Assembly (NCBI GenBank): GCA_947487205.1
Contig: CANKVU010000006.1
Location: 1-64,000, forward strand
Direction of reading: 5' to 3'
DNA from: an uncultured Paracoccaceae bacterium
GTDB lineage: Bacteria > Pseudomonadota > Alphaproteobacteria > Rhodobacterales > Rhodobacteraceae
DNA: 64,000 bases
This document shows, piece after piece, positions 26,610 to 36,059 of this stretch (the stretch's first letter is position 1; every line of letters begins with the position of its first letter). The notes beneath the pieces are model-generated. The model made no database searches and was not told where the DNA came from. It was given only the letters and a program-made list of their open reading frames with translations. The translations under genes were made by a program, and so were the position numbers.

Positions 26610-28091
26610 ATGACCCTCGACGCCTACCGACGCCAATGGCTCGGCAACGTGCGTGGCGACCTGCTTTCGGGCCTCGTCGTCGCGCTCGCCCTCATCCCCG
26701 AGGCCATCGCCTTCTCGATCATCGCCGGCGTGGATCCGAAGATCGGCCTCTACGCCTCGTTCTCCATCGCCGTCGTCACGGCCATCGCCGGGGGGCGGCC
26801 CGGCATGATCTCGGCCGCGACGGCCGCGACGGCCGTGCTGATGGTGACGCTCGTCGCCGATCACGGGCTGCAATACCTGCTGGCGACCACGGTGCTCGCG
26901 GGGCTTCTCCAGATCGCGGCCGGCTTCGCGCGGCTGGGGCGACTGATGCGCTTCGTGTCGCGGTCGGTGATGACGGGGTTCGTCAACGCGCTGGCGATCC
27001 TGATCTTCATGGCGCAGATCCCGGAACTGACGGGTGTGCCGTGGCTCACCTATCCGCTCGTCGCGGCGGGCCTTGGGATCATCTATCTCTTTCCCTATCT
27101 CACGCGGGCCGTGCCGTCGCCGCTGGTGACGATCATCGTCCTGACGGCCGTGGTCATGGTCATGGGCTGGGACGTGAGAACCGTCGGCGACATGGGTGCT
27201 CTGCCCGATACGCTGCCGGTCTTCCTGATCCCCGACATTCCGCTCAACTTCGAGACGCTGACGATCATCCTGCCCTATGCGGCGGCCGTGGCGGTCGTCG
27301 GCCTCCTCGAAAGCTTGATGACCGAGAACATCGTCGACGACCTGACCGACACCAAGTCGGATCGCAATCAGGAGTGCATCGGTCAGGGCCTCGCCAACAC
27401 CGCCACCGGCTTCATCGGCGGCATGGCGGGCTGCGCGATGATCGGCCAGTCGATCATCAACATCAAGTCGGGCGGTCGCGGCCGGCTGTCCTGCTTCGTG
27501 GCCGGGGTGTTCCTGCTGTTCATGGTGGTGGCGCTTGGGGATCTCGTGGCGCAGATCCCGATGGCGGCACTGGTGGCGATCATGATCATGGTCTCGATCG
27601 GCACGTTCTCCTGGTCCTCGATCAAGCAGCTGAAGACGCATCCGCGCTCGTCCTCGGTCGTGATGCTCGCGACGGTCGCGGTGGTGGTCTACACCCACAA
27701 CCTCGCCATCGGCGTGCTCGTCGGCGTGCTGCTCTCCGGCCTGTTCTTCGCCGGCAAGATTGCACAGCTCTTCCGGGTCACGTCGTCCCTGTCCGACGAC
27801 GGGCGTTTGCGGACCTACCATGTCGAGGGGCAGCTCTTCTTCGCCTCGGCCGAAGCGTTCATGGACGCCTTCGACTTCAGGGAAGCCGCCGACCACGTGG
27901 TGATCGATGTGAGCCGCGCGCATATCTGGGACATCTCCTCGATTGCGGCGCTCGACATGGCCGTGCTGAAGTTCCGTCGAGATGGGGCGGATGTCGAGAT
28001 CGTCGGCATGAACGAAGCGTCGAAGACCATCGTCGACAGGCTTGCCTTGCACGACGAGCCTGGCGCGATGGACAAGCTGATGGCGCATTGA
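26610..28091 (+). CDS. SulP-family inorganic anion transporter with STAS domain
   Basis: A 493-residue secondary transporter of the SulP (SLC26-like) family, probably for sulfate or bicarbonate. Ten to fourteen membrane helices fill the first 380 residues, beginning with the conserved [21 protein letters not shown] cytosolic STAS domain ends the protein ([25 protein letters not shown]). It is followed 13 bases later by a universal stress protein on the same strand, a pairing common among bacteria, suggesting control of transport by stress or energy state. Confidence 0.85.
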   Translation: MTLDAYRRQWLGNVRGDLLSGLVVALALIPEAIAFSIIAGVDPKIGLYASFSIAVVTAIAGGRPGMISAATAATAVLMVTLVADHGLQYLLATTVLAGLLQIAAGFARLGRLMRFVSRSVMTGFVNALAILIFMAQIPELTGVPWLTYPLVAAGLGIIYLFPYLTRAVPSPLVTIIVLTAVVMVMGWDVRTVGDMGALPDTLPVFLIPDIPLNFETLTIILPYAAAVAVVGLLESLMTENIVDDLTDTKSDRNQECIGQGLANTATGFIGGMAGCAMIGQSIINIKSGGRGRLSCFVAGVFLLFMVVALGDLVAQIPMAALVAIMIMVSIGTFSWSSIKQLKTHPRSSSVVMLATVAVVVYTHNLAIGVLVGVLLSGLFFAGKIAQLFRVTSSLSDDGRLRTYHVEGQLFFASAEAFMDAFDFREAADHVVIDVSRAHIWDISSIAALDMAVLKFRRDGADVEIVGMNEASKTIVDRLALHDEPGAMDKLMAH

Positions 28092-28104
28092 GGAAGGAGC
28101 CGAC

Positions 28105-28956
28105 ATGACCCAGAAGATCATCGCCCTTGTGGATGGTTCCACCTATTCGAAAAGCGTTTGCGACCATGCCGCGTGGATAGCCGAGCGGGGTGGTTATGCC
28201 GTCGAGCTGATGCATGTCCTCGGCCGGCGCGAGGGGGGCGGCGGCACGGACCTGTCGGGCGCGATCGCGCTGGGCGCCCGCAGCGCGCTGCTCGACGACC
28301 TCTCGAAGCTCGACGAGCAGCGCGCGCGGCTGGTCGTTCACCGGGGCCGGGCCATCCTGGAGGACGCGACCTCGCTCCTGGACGAGGCGGGGGTCGCGTC
28401 GCGCGCGCAGCTCCGCCACGGCGACCTGATCGAGGCGGTCGCGGAAGCCGAGAAAACGGCCGACATGATCCTGGTCGGCAAGCGCGGCGAGGCGGCCGAT
28501 TTTGCCAAGGAGCACCTCGGCTCCAACCTGGAGCGGGTGGTGCGGGCCGCGACGAGGCCGCTCTTCGTCGCTTCGCGCGCATTCCGGCCGATCGAGCGGG
28601 TGCTCCTCGCGTATGATGGCAGCGCCAGCGCGATACGGGCCGTCGAATACGTTTCGCGCAGCCCGCTCTATGCCGGACTGGGTGTGCGGGTCGTGACCGT
28701 CGGGGCCGGGACCGACGCGGTGCGGCGCGGGCTGGCCGACGCTGCGGCGCGGCTGTCGGCCGCCGGGCTCGACCCCGAGATGGAGATCCTCGACGGCGAG
28801 CCCGAGGAGGCGCTGGGCAAGCTGGTGGAGGAGGCGCCGTTCGACCATCTGGTGATGGGACGGTCCGGTCATTCTCGATTGCGCTCGCTCTTCGTCGGAT
28901 CGACGAGCCTTGAGATGATGCGCGCCTGCAAGGTGCCGATCCTGCTGGTCGGGTAG
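28105..28956 (+). CDS. universal stress protein, tandem UspA domains
   Basis: A 283-residue cytoplasmic protein built of two UspA folds (about 1-150 and 155-283). The second has the nucleotide-binding motif MGRSGHSRLRSLFVGST; the first has VGKRGEAADFAKEHLGS in the same place. The ATG is 13 bases after the SulP stop, with AAGGAG upstream. The operon context suggests it modulates the transporter. A short GC hairpin follows the stop. Confidence 0.85.
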   Translation: MTQKIIALVDGSTYSKSVCDHAAWIAERGGYAVELMHVLGRREGGGGTDLSGAIALGARSALLDDLSKLDEQRARLVVHRGRAILEDATSLLDEAGVASRAQLRHGDLIEAVAEAEKTADMILVGKRGEAADFAKEHLGSNLERVVRAATRPLFVASRAFRPIERVLLAYDGSASAIRAVEYVSRSPLYAGLGVRVVTVGAGTDAVRRGLADAAARLSAAGLDPEMEILDGEPEEALGKLVEEAPFDHLVMGRSGHSRLRSLFVGSTSLEMMRACKVPILLVG

Positions 28957-28973
28957 GGCCGCGGGCCGGCCCT
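28955..28973. terminator. short hairpin between convergent genes
   Basis: AGGGCCG and CGGCCCT form a seven-base stem around CGGGC, overlapping the stop of the universal stress gene and followed by TTCCTGTT. It may serve as a terminator between the converging usp and CDF genes. Confidence 0.4.
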
Positions 28974-28979
28974 TTCCTG

Positions 28980-29870
28980 TTAGGGCAGGACGACGACGCC
29001 CTCGTGCTTCGACTTGTGCTCGGGCTCGATATGGATCGTGACGCGGGCGTCGCCGAGGCTTTCCTCCAGCCGGTTCTCGATGCGGTCGCAGATCTCGTGG
29101 GCGTCGTGAACCGTCATGTCGCCCGGCACGATCAGGTGGAAATCGATGAAGGTCGTCGTTCCGGCGTGGCGGGTGCGCAGGTCATGAGCCTCGCGCGCGC
29201 CCTCGGCGTTCATCGCGATGATCTCGCGGATCCGGTTCAGGCACTCGTCGGACACCGCCTCGTCCATGAGCCCCGACAGCGATTCGGTGACGACCCGCCA
29301 GCCCGACCAGAGGATGTTCAGCGCCACGAGCCCGGCCAGGATCGGGTCGAGGATCCAGATGCCGGTGCGGACGGCCAGCGCGACGCCGACGACGACGCCG
29401 ATCGACGTGACGACATCGGTCCAGAGGTGGCGGCCGTCGGCGACCAGGGCGGGCGATTGCTCGGTCCGCCCCTTGCGGATGAGGATCTGCGACCAGATTG
29501 CGTTCAGCACCGTAGCCAGAAGGCTCACGACGATCCCCGTCACGGGGGCCGCGACCGGGGCGGGGGCGAGGAGCCCATGCCAGGCCTCGCGCAGGATCAG
29601 GAGCGCGGCGAGGATGATCATCACCCCCTCCAGCACCGCGCTGAAGAACTCCGCCTTGTCGTGGCCGTAGGGATGCGTCGCATCGGCGGGACGGGCGGCA
29701 ATGTTGATCGCGACCAGCGCGGCGATGGCCGTCGCCACGTTCACGGTGCTTTCCAGCGCATCGGACAACAGCGCCACGGACCCGGTGATCCACCAGGCCA
29801 CGCCCTTGATCAGAAGGACGACGATGCCGATCAGGATGCTGCCGATCGCGAGCCGGAACTTAGTGGACAT
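28980..29870 (-). CDS. cation diffusion facilitator (metal exporter)
   Basis: A 296-residue CDF transporter that exports divalent metals such as Zn, Fe or Co against protons. Six membrane helices are predicted, with the signatures SDALESTVNV, HPYGHDKAEFF and GRHLWTDVVTS (the H-x-x-x-D metal site), then a cytosolic ferredoxin-like C-terminal domain (FHLIVPGDMTVHDAHEICD). The ATG at 29870 is chosen because AGGAGG lies ten bases upstream; earlier in-frame codons lack this. It converges on the universal stress gene. Confidence 0.85.
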   Translation of the reverse strand: MSTKFRLAIGSILIGIVVLLIKGVAWWITGSVALLSDALESTVNVATAIAALVAINIAARPADATHPYGHDKAEFFSAVLEGVMIILAALLILREAWHGLLAPAPVAAPVTGIVVSLLATVLNAIWSQILIRKGRTEQSPALVADGRHLWTDVVTSIGVVVGVALAVRTGIWILDPILAGLVALNILWSGWRVVTESLSGLMDEAVSDECLNRIREIIAMNAEGAREAHDLRTRHAGTTTFIDFHLIVPGDMTVHDAHEICDRIENRLEESLGDARVTIHIEPEHKSKHEGVVVLP

Positions 29871-30142
29871 GGCCCCTCCTGTCATGCAGCGCGGAGGCGG
29901 TCGGCGCGGGCCCGTCCGCCGCGGATGCCGATTCCGCGCAGGGCCGCGCGTAGCCGGTTTGGGCGCCGAATGCAGCAGGAAGTTCCGTCACGGACCGGGC
30001 GGGCATCTTGCGCCGCCGACAGACACCGGATGGGCGCCCGCGTCTTTTCCGCGACACGGTACGAGGTATCCTCGATCAACCCGATTGCGCGCGCTCCTGG
30101 TGGCGCGCACCCTCGCCCGGAGCCACGGAACGGAGATCTGGC

Positions 30143-31822
30143 ATGAAACGACACGGCGGGCGTCTTCTTGTCGAGAGCCTGGTGGCGCTCGGGGCCCGCA
30201 AGGGGTTCGGTGTGCCCGGCGAAAGTTATTTGGCGGTGCTCGATGCGCTGCACGATACGGTCGGGCGGCTTGATTACGTCACCTGCCGGAACGAGGGTGG
30301 CGCGGCCTTCATGGCGGCGGCGTACGCCAAGCTGACGGGAACGCCCGGGATCGCCTTCGTGACGCGGGGACCGGGGGCCACGAACGCGGCCATCGGCGTG
30401 CACACCGCCATGCAAGACAGTGTGCCGATGCTGCTGTTCGTGGGCCAGGTCGGCACCGACATGACCGGCCGGGAGGCGTTCCAGGAACTCGATTACCGGG
30501 CGGTGTTCGGCACGATGGCCAAATGGGCGGTCGAGATCGACCGGGTAGAGCGCCTCCCCGAGATCCTGTCGCGAGCCTGGACAATCGCGCGGTCCGGCCG
30601 CCCTGGCCCGGTCGTCGTGGCCCTGCCCGAGGACATGCTGCGCACCACGACGGAGGTTGTGTCGCTTTCGGCCCCCCTGGAGGTCGAACCGCCGCAGCCC
30701 TCCGCCCGGGCGGTAGAGCAGGCGCGGGAGATCCTGTCCACGGCTCGGCGCCCGGTGATCCTCTATGGCGGATGCGACTGGGGCTGGGCTGGCGCGCGCG
30801 CGCTGCAATCCTTCGCCGAAAGGGCCGGCATCCCCGTGGTGGCGGCGTTCCGCTACCAGGACCAGTTCGACAACCATTCGCCGGCCTTCTGCGGCGAGGC
30901 GGGCGTGGGAATGGTGGCCTCGATCAGGAAACTGATCGGCAAGGCGGACGTGATCCTGGCGCTCGGAAACCGGTTCGGAGAGAACTCCACCGGCGGTTAC
31001 ACCCTTCTATCCGTGCCCGAGCCCGTCCAGCGAGTGATCCATGTCCACCGTTCGGAGCGGGAACTGGGAAAGGTCTATCGGCCCGCGCTGGCGGTCCACG
31101 CCGATCCAAGCGCCTTCGTCGCGGCGCTCGACGCTGGTGGCGGCCTCGACGGGTGCGACGGCACATGGGCCGCCGAGGGGCGCGCAGCCTACGAGGCGGG
31201 CTTCGATCTGCCCGCGCAACCCTCGCCGGTGGATATGGGCCAGGTGATGGCGCATCTGCGCGAGGTGTTGCCTGACGACGCGATCCTGACCAATGGGGCG
31301 GGAAACTTCGCCGTCTGGGCGGGGCGGTTCTTCAAGTTCGGGCCCGGGCAGCGCCTGCTCGCACCCCAATCGGGGGCGATGGGATACGGTGTGCCGGCCG
31401 CGATTGCGGCCAGGATCGCCGATCCCGGCCGCATGGTGGTCTGCTTCGCCGGCGACGGGGATTTCCAGATGACTTGTGGCGAGCTGGGCACGGCGATGCA
31501 GGCCGGCGCGCAGCCGATCATCCTGGTGCTGAATAACGGGATCTACGGCACGATCCGGGCGCATCAGGAGCGCGCCTACCCCGAGCGCGTCTCCGGGACG
31601 GAGATGCGGAACCCGGACTTCGCGGCGCTCGCGCGCGCCTACGGCTTCCACGCCGAACGGGTGGAGCGCAGCGAGGATTTCGCCGCCGCCTTCGCGCGCG
31701 CCGTCGCATCCTCGACCGGTGCCCTGCTTGACCTGGCGATCGGACCCGAGGCGCTGACGCCGCGCCAATCGCTGAGCGAGATCCGCAAGGCGGGTATCGC
31801 CGCACGCGCCGCGACGGCCTGA
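30143..31822 (+). CDS. thiamine-diphosphate enzyme, acetolactate synthase-like
   Basis: A 559-residue ThDP-dependent enzyme with the three-domain layout of IlvB-like carboligases and decarboxylases. The catalytic Glu51 is in CRNEGGAAFMA; the central domain has GGCDWGWAG; the ThDP/Mg motif is FAGDGDFQMTCGELG ending in LNNGIYG. No small regulatory subunit gene is adjacent, so it is unlikely to be the biosynthetic acetolactate synthase. A decarboxylase or a catabolic carboligase is possible. The ATG has CGGAG upstream. It stands alone, followed by two tRNA-Gly genes on the other strand. Confidence 0.75.
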   Translation: MKRHGGRLLVESLVALGARKGFGVPGESYLAVLDALHDTVGRLDYVTCRNEGGAAFMAAAYAKLTGTPGIAFVTRGPGATNAAIGVHTAMQDSVPMLLFVGQVGTDMTGREAFQELDYRAVFGTMAKWAVEIDRVERLPEILSRAWTIARSGRPGPVVVALPEDMLRTTTEVVSLSAPLEVEPPQPSARAVEQAREILSTARRPVILYGGCDWGWAGARALQSFAERAGIPVVAAFRYQDQFDNHSPAFCGEAGVGMVASIRKLIGKADVILALGNRFGENSTGGYTLLSVPEPVQRVIHVHRSERELGKVYRPALAVHADPSAFVAALDAGGGLDGCDGTWAAEGRAAYEAGFDLPAQPSPVDMGQVMAHLREVLPDDAILTNGAGNFAVWAGRFFKFGPGQRLLAPQSGAMGYGVPAAIAARIADPGRMVVCFAGDGDFQMTCGELGTAMQAGAQPIILVLNNGIYGTIRAHQERAYPERVSGTEMRNPDFAALARAYGFHAERVERSEDFAAAFARAVASSTGALLDLAIGPEALTPRQSLSEIRKAGIAARAATA

Positions 31823-31889
31823 TGCGCGGGCCCGTGGATGGCGCCCGCCAGATCGGTAGGGAGGGGATGGATACAGCCGGCCGGAACGA

Positions 31890-31964
31890 TGGAGCGGGCG
31901 ATGAGATTCGAACTCACGACCCTTACCTTGGCAAGGTAATGCTCTACCCCTGAGCTACGCCCGC
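31890..31964 (-). tRNA. tRNA-Gly (GCC), copy 1
   Basis: A complete cloverleaf on the minus strand: 5' GCGGGCGTAGCTCAG, anticodon GCC within TTGCCAA, T-arm GAGTTCGAATCTC and an encoded CCA. It is identical to the second copy 20 bases upstream on the same strand, so the two are likely cotranscribed. Confidence 0.95.
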
Positions 31965-31984
31965 GTCATCGTCGGTCCGTCCAA

Positions 31985-32059
31985 TGGAGCGGGCGATGAG
32001 ATTCGAACTCACGACCCTTACCTTGGCAAGGTAATGCTCTACCCCTGAGCTACGCCCGC
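31985..32059 (-). tRNA. tRNA-Gly (GCC), copy 2
   Basis: Identical in sequence to the neighbouring tRNA-Gly at 31890-31964, including the CCA. It is the first of the pair in transcription order. GCC reads the GGC and GGT glycine codons, and GGC is heavily used in this GC-rich genome. Confidence 0.95.
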
Positions 32060-32173
32060 TCACCATTGGTGAGGCGGGAATTAGACAACCCGGCCGGGGG
32101 CTGCAAGAGGAAATCGCCCCAGATCCGGCCGGCCCGTCCAGGTCGTGGACGACCCGGCCGGGGGGCTGCGCCG

Positions 32174-32341
32174 TTACTCCGCCGTGGCGGCCCCGACCGT
32201 GCCGCCGACGACGGCGCCCGCCGGGCCCGCGACCACCGCGCCGCCGATGCCACCCGTCGCCGCCCGCCCGGCGGCCGTTTCACCGCAGGCCGCCAAGGCC
32301 CCGAGCGCGGTTATGCAGATCAATCCCCGGAAAATCGTCAT
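32174..32341 (-). CDS. small glycine-zipper lipoprotein
   Basis: A 55-residue predicted lipoprotein. A signal peptide (FRGLICITALGALAAC) ends in a lipobox with Cys at residue 22. The mature part is a Gly/Ala-rich stretch (GGIGGAVVAGPAGAVVGGT) with GxxxG repeats typical of glycine-zipper outer-membrane proteins. GGAGG lies about 14 bases before the ATG at 32341. Its role is unknown; relatives are thought to affect envelope integrity. It lies between tRNA-Gly and the pyruvate carboxylase gene. Confidence 0.65.
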   Translation of the reverse strand: MTIFRGLICITALGALAACGETAAGRAATGGIGGAVVAGPAGAVVGGTVGAATAE

Positions 32342-32551
32342 GTGTGATGGCTCCCTCCAACGCGCGGCCTCGCGCCGGCGCGACTGCGGATCATCGCGCC
32401 AGCCAGCCATTCGGTTCCGCACCGGCATCGACCGCCAGCCCCGTAATCCGTCGCGGGAACGGGCCGCGCCCGGGAGCCGCGCCGCGGCATCGGCGACGGG
32501 TCGGGCGTCCCGGTCCGACCGGCCTGACCTCGCCCCGCCGACGGTCGCGGG

Positions 32552-35500
32552 TCATTCGTATTCGACCAGCAGGTCCTTGGCGTCGATCTGCGTTCCGGGG
32601 CTGACATGGACCGCCTTCACCGTGGCGTCGCGGTCCGCGTGCAGGCCAGATTCCATCTTCATCGCCTCGATGGTCAGGATGAGGTCACCCTGCTTCACCG
32701 GCTTGCCCGCCTCGGCCACGACCGAGGCGATCACGCCCGGCATGGGCGCGCCGACATGGGCGGGGTTGGCGATGTCGGCCTTGGGCTTCGCGGCGGCGCT
32801 GCCCGCCACCTTGCGATTGGCGACCCGGGCCGAGCGGGGCTGGCCGTTCAGTTCGAAGAAGACCTTCGCCATGCCGTCCGCTCCGGTTTCGCCCAGGGCC
32901 TGGCAGCGGATCTCGAGCGTCTTGCCGGGGTCGATCTCGGCCGAGATCTCTTCGCCGGGCTCCATGCCGTAGAAGAAGGTGCGCGTCGGCAGGGTGCGGA
33001 CCGGGCCGTATTCCTCGTTCCGCAAGCGATATTCCACGAAGACCTTGGGATACATGAGATATCCGAAGAGGTCCTCGTCGTCGATCTCGACGCCGCCGGC
33101 CTTTTCGGACGCCTCCCGGCGCGCGGCCTCGAGGTCGACGGGCTTCATGTGCTTCCCGGGCCGGTCGGTGAAGGCCTTCTCCTTCTTGAGGATCTTTTTC
33201 TGCAGGCGTTCGGGCCACCCGCCCGGGGGCTGTCCGAGATGGCCCTTCATCATCTCGACGACCGAGTCGGGAAAGCTGACCTCCACGGCGGGGTCCTCGA
33301 CCTCCTCGCGGGTCAGGCCCTGGGCGACCATCATCAGGGCCATGTCCCCCACCACCTTGGAGGAGGGCGTGACCTTCACGATGTCGCCGAACATCTGGTT
33401 CACCTCGGCATAGGTATGGGCGACCTCGTGCCAGCGCTCCTCCAGCCCCATGGCGCGGGCCTGGGCCTTGAGGTTGGTGAACTGCCCGCCGGGCATCTCG
33501 TGGAGATAGACCTCGGAGGCGGGCGCCTGCATCCCCGATTCGAAGGCCGCGTAATAGCCGCGCACCCCTTCCCAGTAATTCGAGATCTCGCGGATCGCGT
33601 CGATGTCGAGCCCGGTCGCCCGCTCGGACCCGGCGAGCGCCTCGACCACCGTGCCGAGCGTCGCCTGGGAAGTGTTCCCCGACAAGGCGTCCATCGCGCA
33701 ATCGACCGCGTCGACGCCGGATTCGGCCGCTGCCAGGATGGTGCCTGCGGCGATGCCGGCGGTGTCGTGGGTGTGGAAGTGGATCGGCAAGCCGACCTCC
33801 TCCTTGAGCGCCTTGAAGAGGACCCGGGCGGCGGCTGGCTTCAGCAGGCCGGCCATGTCCTTGACCCCGAGGATATGGGCGCCGGCGGACTTCAGGTCCG
33901 TGGCCATCGTCACGTAATAGTCGAGGTCGTATTTCGCACGGTCGGGATCGAGGATGTTCCCGGTATAGCAGACCGTCCCCTCGCAGACCTTGTTCGCCTC
34001 GATCACCGCGTCCATCGAGACGCGCATGTTCTCGACCCAGTTGAGGCTGTCAAAGACGCGGAACACGTCGATGCCGGATTCGGCGGCGCGCCGGACGAAG
34101 CCCTGCACCACGTTGTCGGGATAGTTCGTGTATCCAACGCCGTTCGATCCGCGCAGCAGCATCTGCGTCATTACGTTCGGAAGCGCCGCGCGCAGGTCGC
34201 GCAACCGCTGCCACGGACATTCCTGCAGGAACCGGTAGGCCACGTCGAAAGTCGCCCCGCCCCAGCATTCTATGGAGAAGAGCTCGGGCAGGTTGCGCGC
34301 ATAGACCGGCGCGACCCGGATCATGTCGATGGAGCGCATCCGCGTGGCCAGGAGCGACTGGTGCCCGTCGCGCATGGTCGTGTCGGTGATCAGGAGCTGC
34401 GTCTGGTCGGCCAGCCAGTCGGCGACCGCCTGGGGGCCGAACTCCTCGAGGATCTGGCGGGAGCCGGGGCGGGGATTCTCCGCCCGGCTCCGGGGCGGAA
34501 CCGGGGACCGGGCCTCCGCCGCAGGCTTGTCGCGGTCCTTTGTCTCGGGGTGGCCGTTCACGGTCACGTCGGCGATGTAGTTCAGGATCTTCGTCGCCCG
34601 GTCGCGGCGCGGCTTGAAGTCAAAGAGTTCCGGCGTCTCGTCGATGAACCGCGTGTGATACTCGTTCGACACGAAGGTCGGGTGGCGCAGCAGGTTGATG
34701 ACGAAGTCGATGTTCGTCGACACCCCGCGGATGCGGAATTCCCTGAGCGCGCGGTCCATGCGCGCGATGGCGGCCTCGGGCGTCGGCGCCCAGGCCGTCA
34801 CCTTCTCGAGCAGGGAATCGTAGTACCGGGTGATGACGGCGCCGGAATAGGCGGTGCCCCCATCCAGGCGGATGCCCATCCCCGTGGCGCCGCGATAGGC
34901 GGTGATGCGGCCGTAATCGGGGATGAAATTGTTGGTCGGATCCTCGGTGGTGATGCGGCACTGGATCGCGTGGCCCGACAATTCCACGTCGTACTGGCTG
35001 GCCGTGCCGGTCGCCTCCATCAGCGACTTGCCCTCGGCGATCAGGATCTGGGCGCGCACGATGTCGATGCCCGTCACTTCCTCGGTGACGGTGTGTTCGA
35101 CCTGGATGCGGGGATTGACCTCGATGAAGAAGAAATCGCCGGTTTCCATGTCCATCAGGAACTCGATGGTTCCCGCGCATTCGTAGCCCACATGGGCCGC
35201 GATCTTGCGACCCAGATTGCACAACCGTTCGCGCTGGGCACCCGACAGGTAGGGGGCGGGTGCGCGTTCCACGACCTTCTGGTTGCGCCGCTGGACCGAG
35301 CAGTCCCGCTCCCACAGGTGGTAGATGTTGCCGTGCTTGTCGCCCAGGATCTGCACCTCGACGTGACGGGCACGGGTGATCATCTTTTCCAGATAGCCCT
35401 CGCCGTTGCCGAACGCCGCCTCGGCCTCCCGGCGGCCCTCGCGGACCTTTTCCTCCAGCTCGCCGGGGCCGGCGATCGCACGCATCCCGCGGCCGCCGCC

Positions 35501-35995
35501 GCCCCAGCTGGCCTTGAGCATCAGCGGATAGCCGATCTCGTCGGCGGCGGCGCGCGCCTGGTCCATGTCGTCGCCCAGCACCTCTGAGGCGGGCACGACG
35601 GGCACCCCGGCCTCGATCGCCACGCGGCGCGCACTGGCCTTGTCGCCCAAGGCGCGCATCGTGTCGGCGGAGGGGCCGATGAAGGCGATGCCCGCCTCGG
35701 CGCAGGCATCCACGAAGCCGGGGTTCTCGGACAGCAGGCCATAGCCCGGGTGGATCGCGTCGGCGCCGCATTCCTGCGCGACGCGGATGATTTCGGGGAT
35801 CGACAGATAGGCCTGGACGGGGCCCAGCCCCTCGCCGATCCGATAGGCCTCGTCGGCCTTGAAGCGGTGGAGCGAGAGCTTGTCCTCCTCGGCGAAGATC
35901 GCGACCGTCCGCTTGCCCATCTCGTTCGCCGCGCGCATGACGCGGATCGCGATCTCGCCCCGGTTGGCGATCAGGATCTTCTTGAAATCTGTCAT
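32552..35995 (-). CDS. pyc: pyruvate carboxylase
   Basis: A 1147-residue single-chain biotin enzyme that carboxylates pyruvate to oxaloacetate (anaplerosis). The biotin carboxylase domain (1-450) starts with KKILIANRGEIAIRV and has the ATP-grasp loop KASWGGGGRGMR. The carboxyltransferase domain starts near 540 with LLITDTTMRDGHQSLLATR. The C-terminal biotinyl domain has the target lysine in EAMKMESG about 35 residues from the end. The order BC-CT-BCCP and full length match the family. An AAAGGGA precedes the ATG at 35995. It appears to be transcribed alone. Confidence 0.95.
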   Translation of the reverse strand: MTDFKKILIANRGEIAIRVMRAANEMGKRTVAIFAEEDKLSLHRFKADEAYRIGEGLGPVQAYLSIPEIIRVAQECGADAIHPGYGLLSENPGFVDACAEAGIAFIGPSADTMRALGDKASARRVAIEAGVPVVPASEVLGDDMDQARAAADEIGYPLMLKASWGGGGRGMRAIAGPGELEEKVREGRREAEAAFGNGEGYLEKMITRARHVEVQILGDKHGNIYHLWERDCSVQRRNQKVVERAPAPYLSGAQRERLCNLGRKIAAHVGYECAGTIEFLMDMETGDFFFIEVNPRIQVEHTVTEEVTGIDIVRAQILIAEGKSLMEATGTASQYDVELSGHAIQCRITTEDPTNNFIPDYGRITAYRGATGMGIRLDGGTAYSGAVITRYYDSLLEKVTAWAPTPEAAIARMDRALREFRIRGVSTNIDFVINLLRHPTFVSNEYHTRFIDETPELFDFKPRRDRATKILNYIADVTVNGHPETKDRDKPAAEARSPVPPRSRAENPRPGSRQILEEFGPQAVADWLADQTQLLITDTTMRDGHQSLLATRMRSIDMIRVAPVYARNLPELFSIECWGGATFDVAYRFLQECPWQRLRDLRAALPNVMTQMLLRGSNGVGYTNYPDNVVQGFVRRAAESGIDVFRVFDSLNWVENMRVSMDAVIEANKVCEGTVCYTGNILDPDRAKYDLDYYVTMATDLKSAGAHILGVKDMAGLLKPAAARVLFKALKEEVGLPIHFHTHDTAGIAAGTILAAAESGVDAVDCAMDALSGNTSQATLGTVVEALAGSERATGLDIDAIREISNYWEGVRGYYAAFESGMQAPASEVYLHEMPGGQFTNLKAQARAMGLEERWHEVAHTYAEVNQMFGDIVKVTPSSKVVGDMALMMVAQGLTREEVEDPAVEVSFPDSVVEMMKGHLGQPPGGWPERLQKKILKKEKAFTDRPGKHMKPVDLEAARREASEKAGGVEIDDEDLFGYLMYPKVFVEYRLRNEEYGPVRTLPTRTFFYGMEPGEEISAEIDPGKTLEIRCQALGETGADGMAKVFFELNGQPRSARVANRKVAGSAAAKPKADIANPAHVGAPMPGVIASVVAEAGKPVKQGDLILTIEAMKMESGLHADRDATVKAVHVSPGTQIDAKDLLVEYE

Positions 35996-36059
35996 CGCTC
36001 GCGTCCCTTTCGCAGATGCAGCAAAATCGTAGGTCGACGGCCCCGCGATGGCAATGCGG

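Noticed and set aside
32606-35587. Very long open frame (993 codons) antisense to pyruvate carboxylase
   Set aside because: It mirrors the codon bias of pyc on the other strand and has no recognisable domain.
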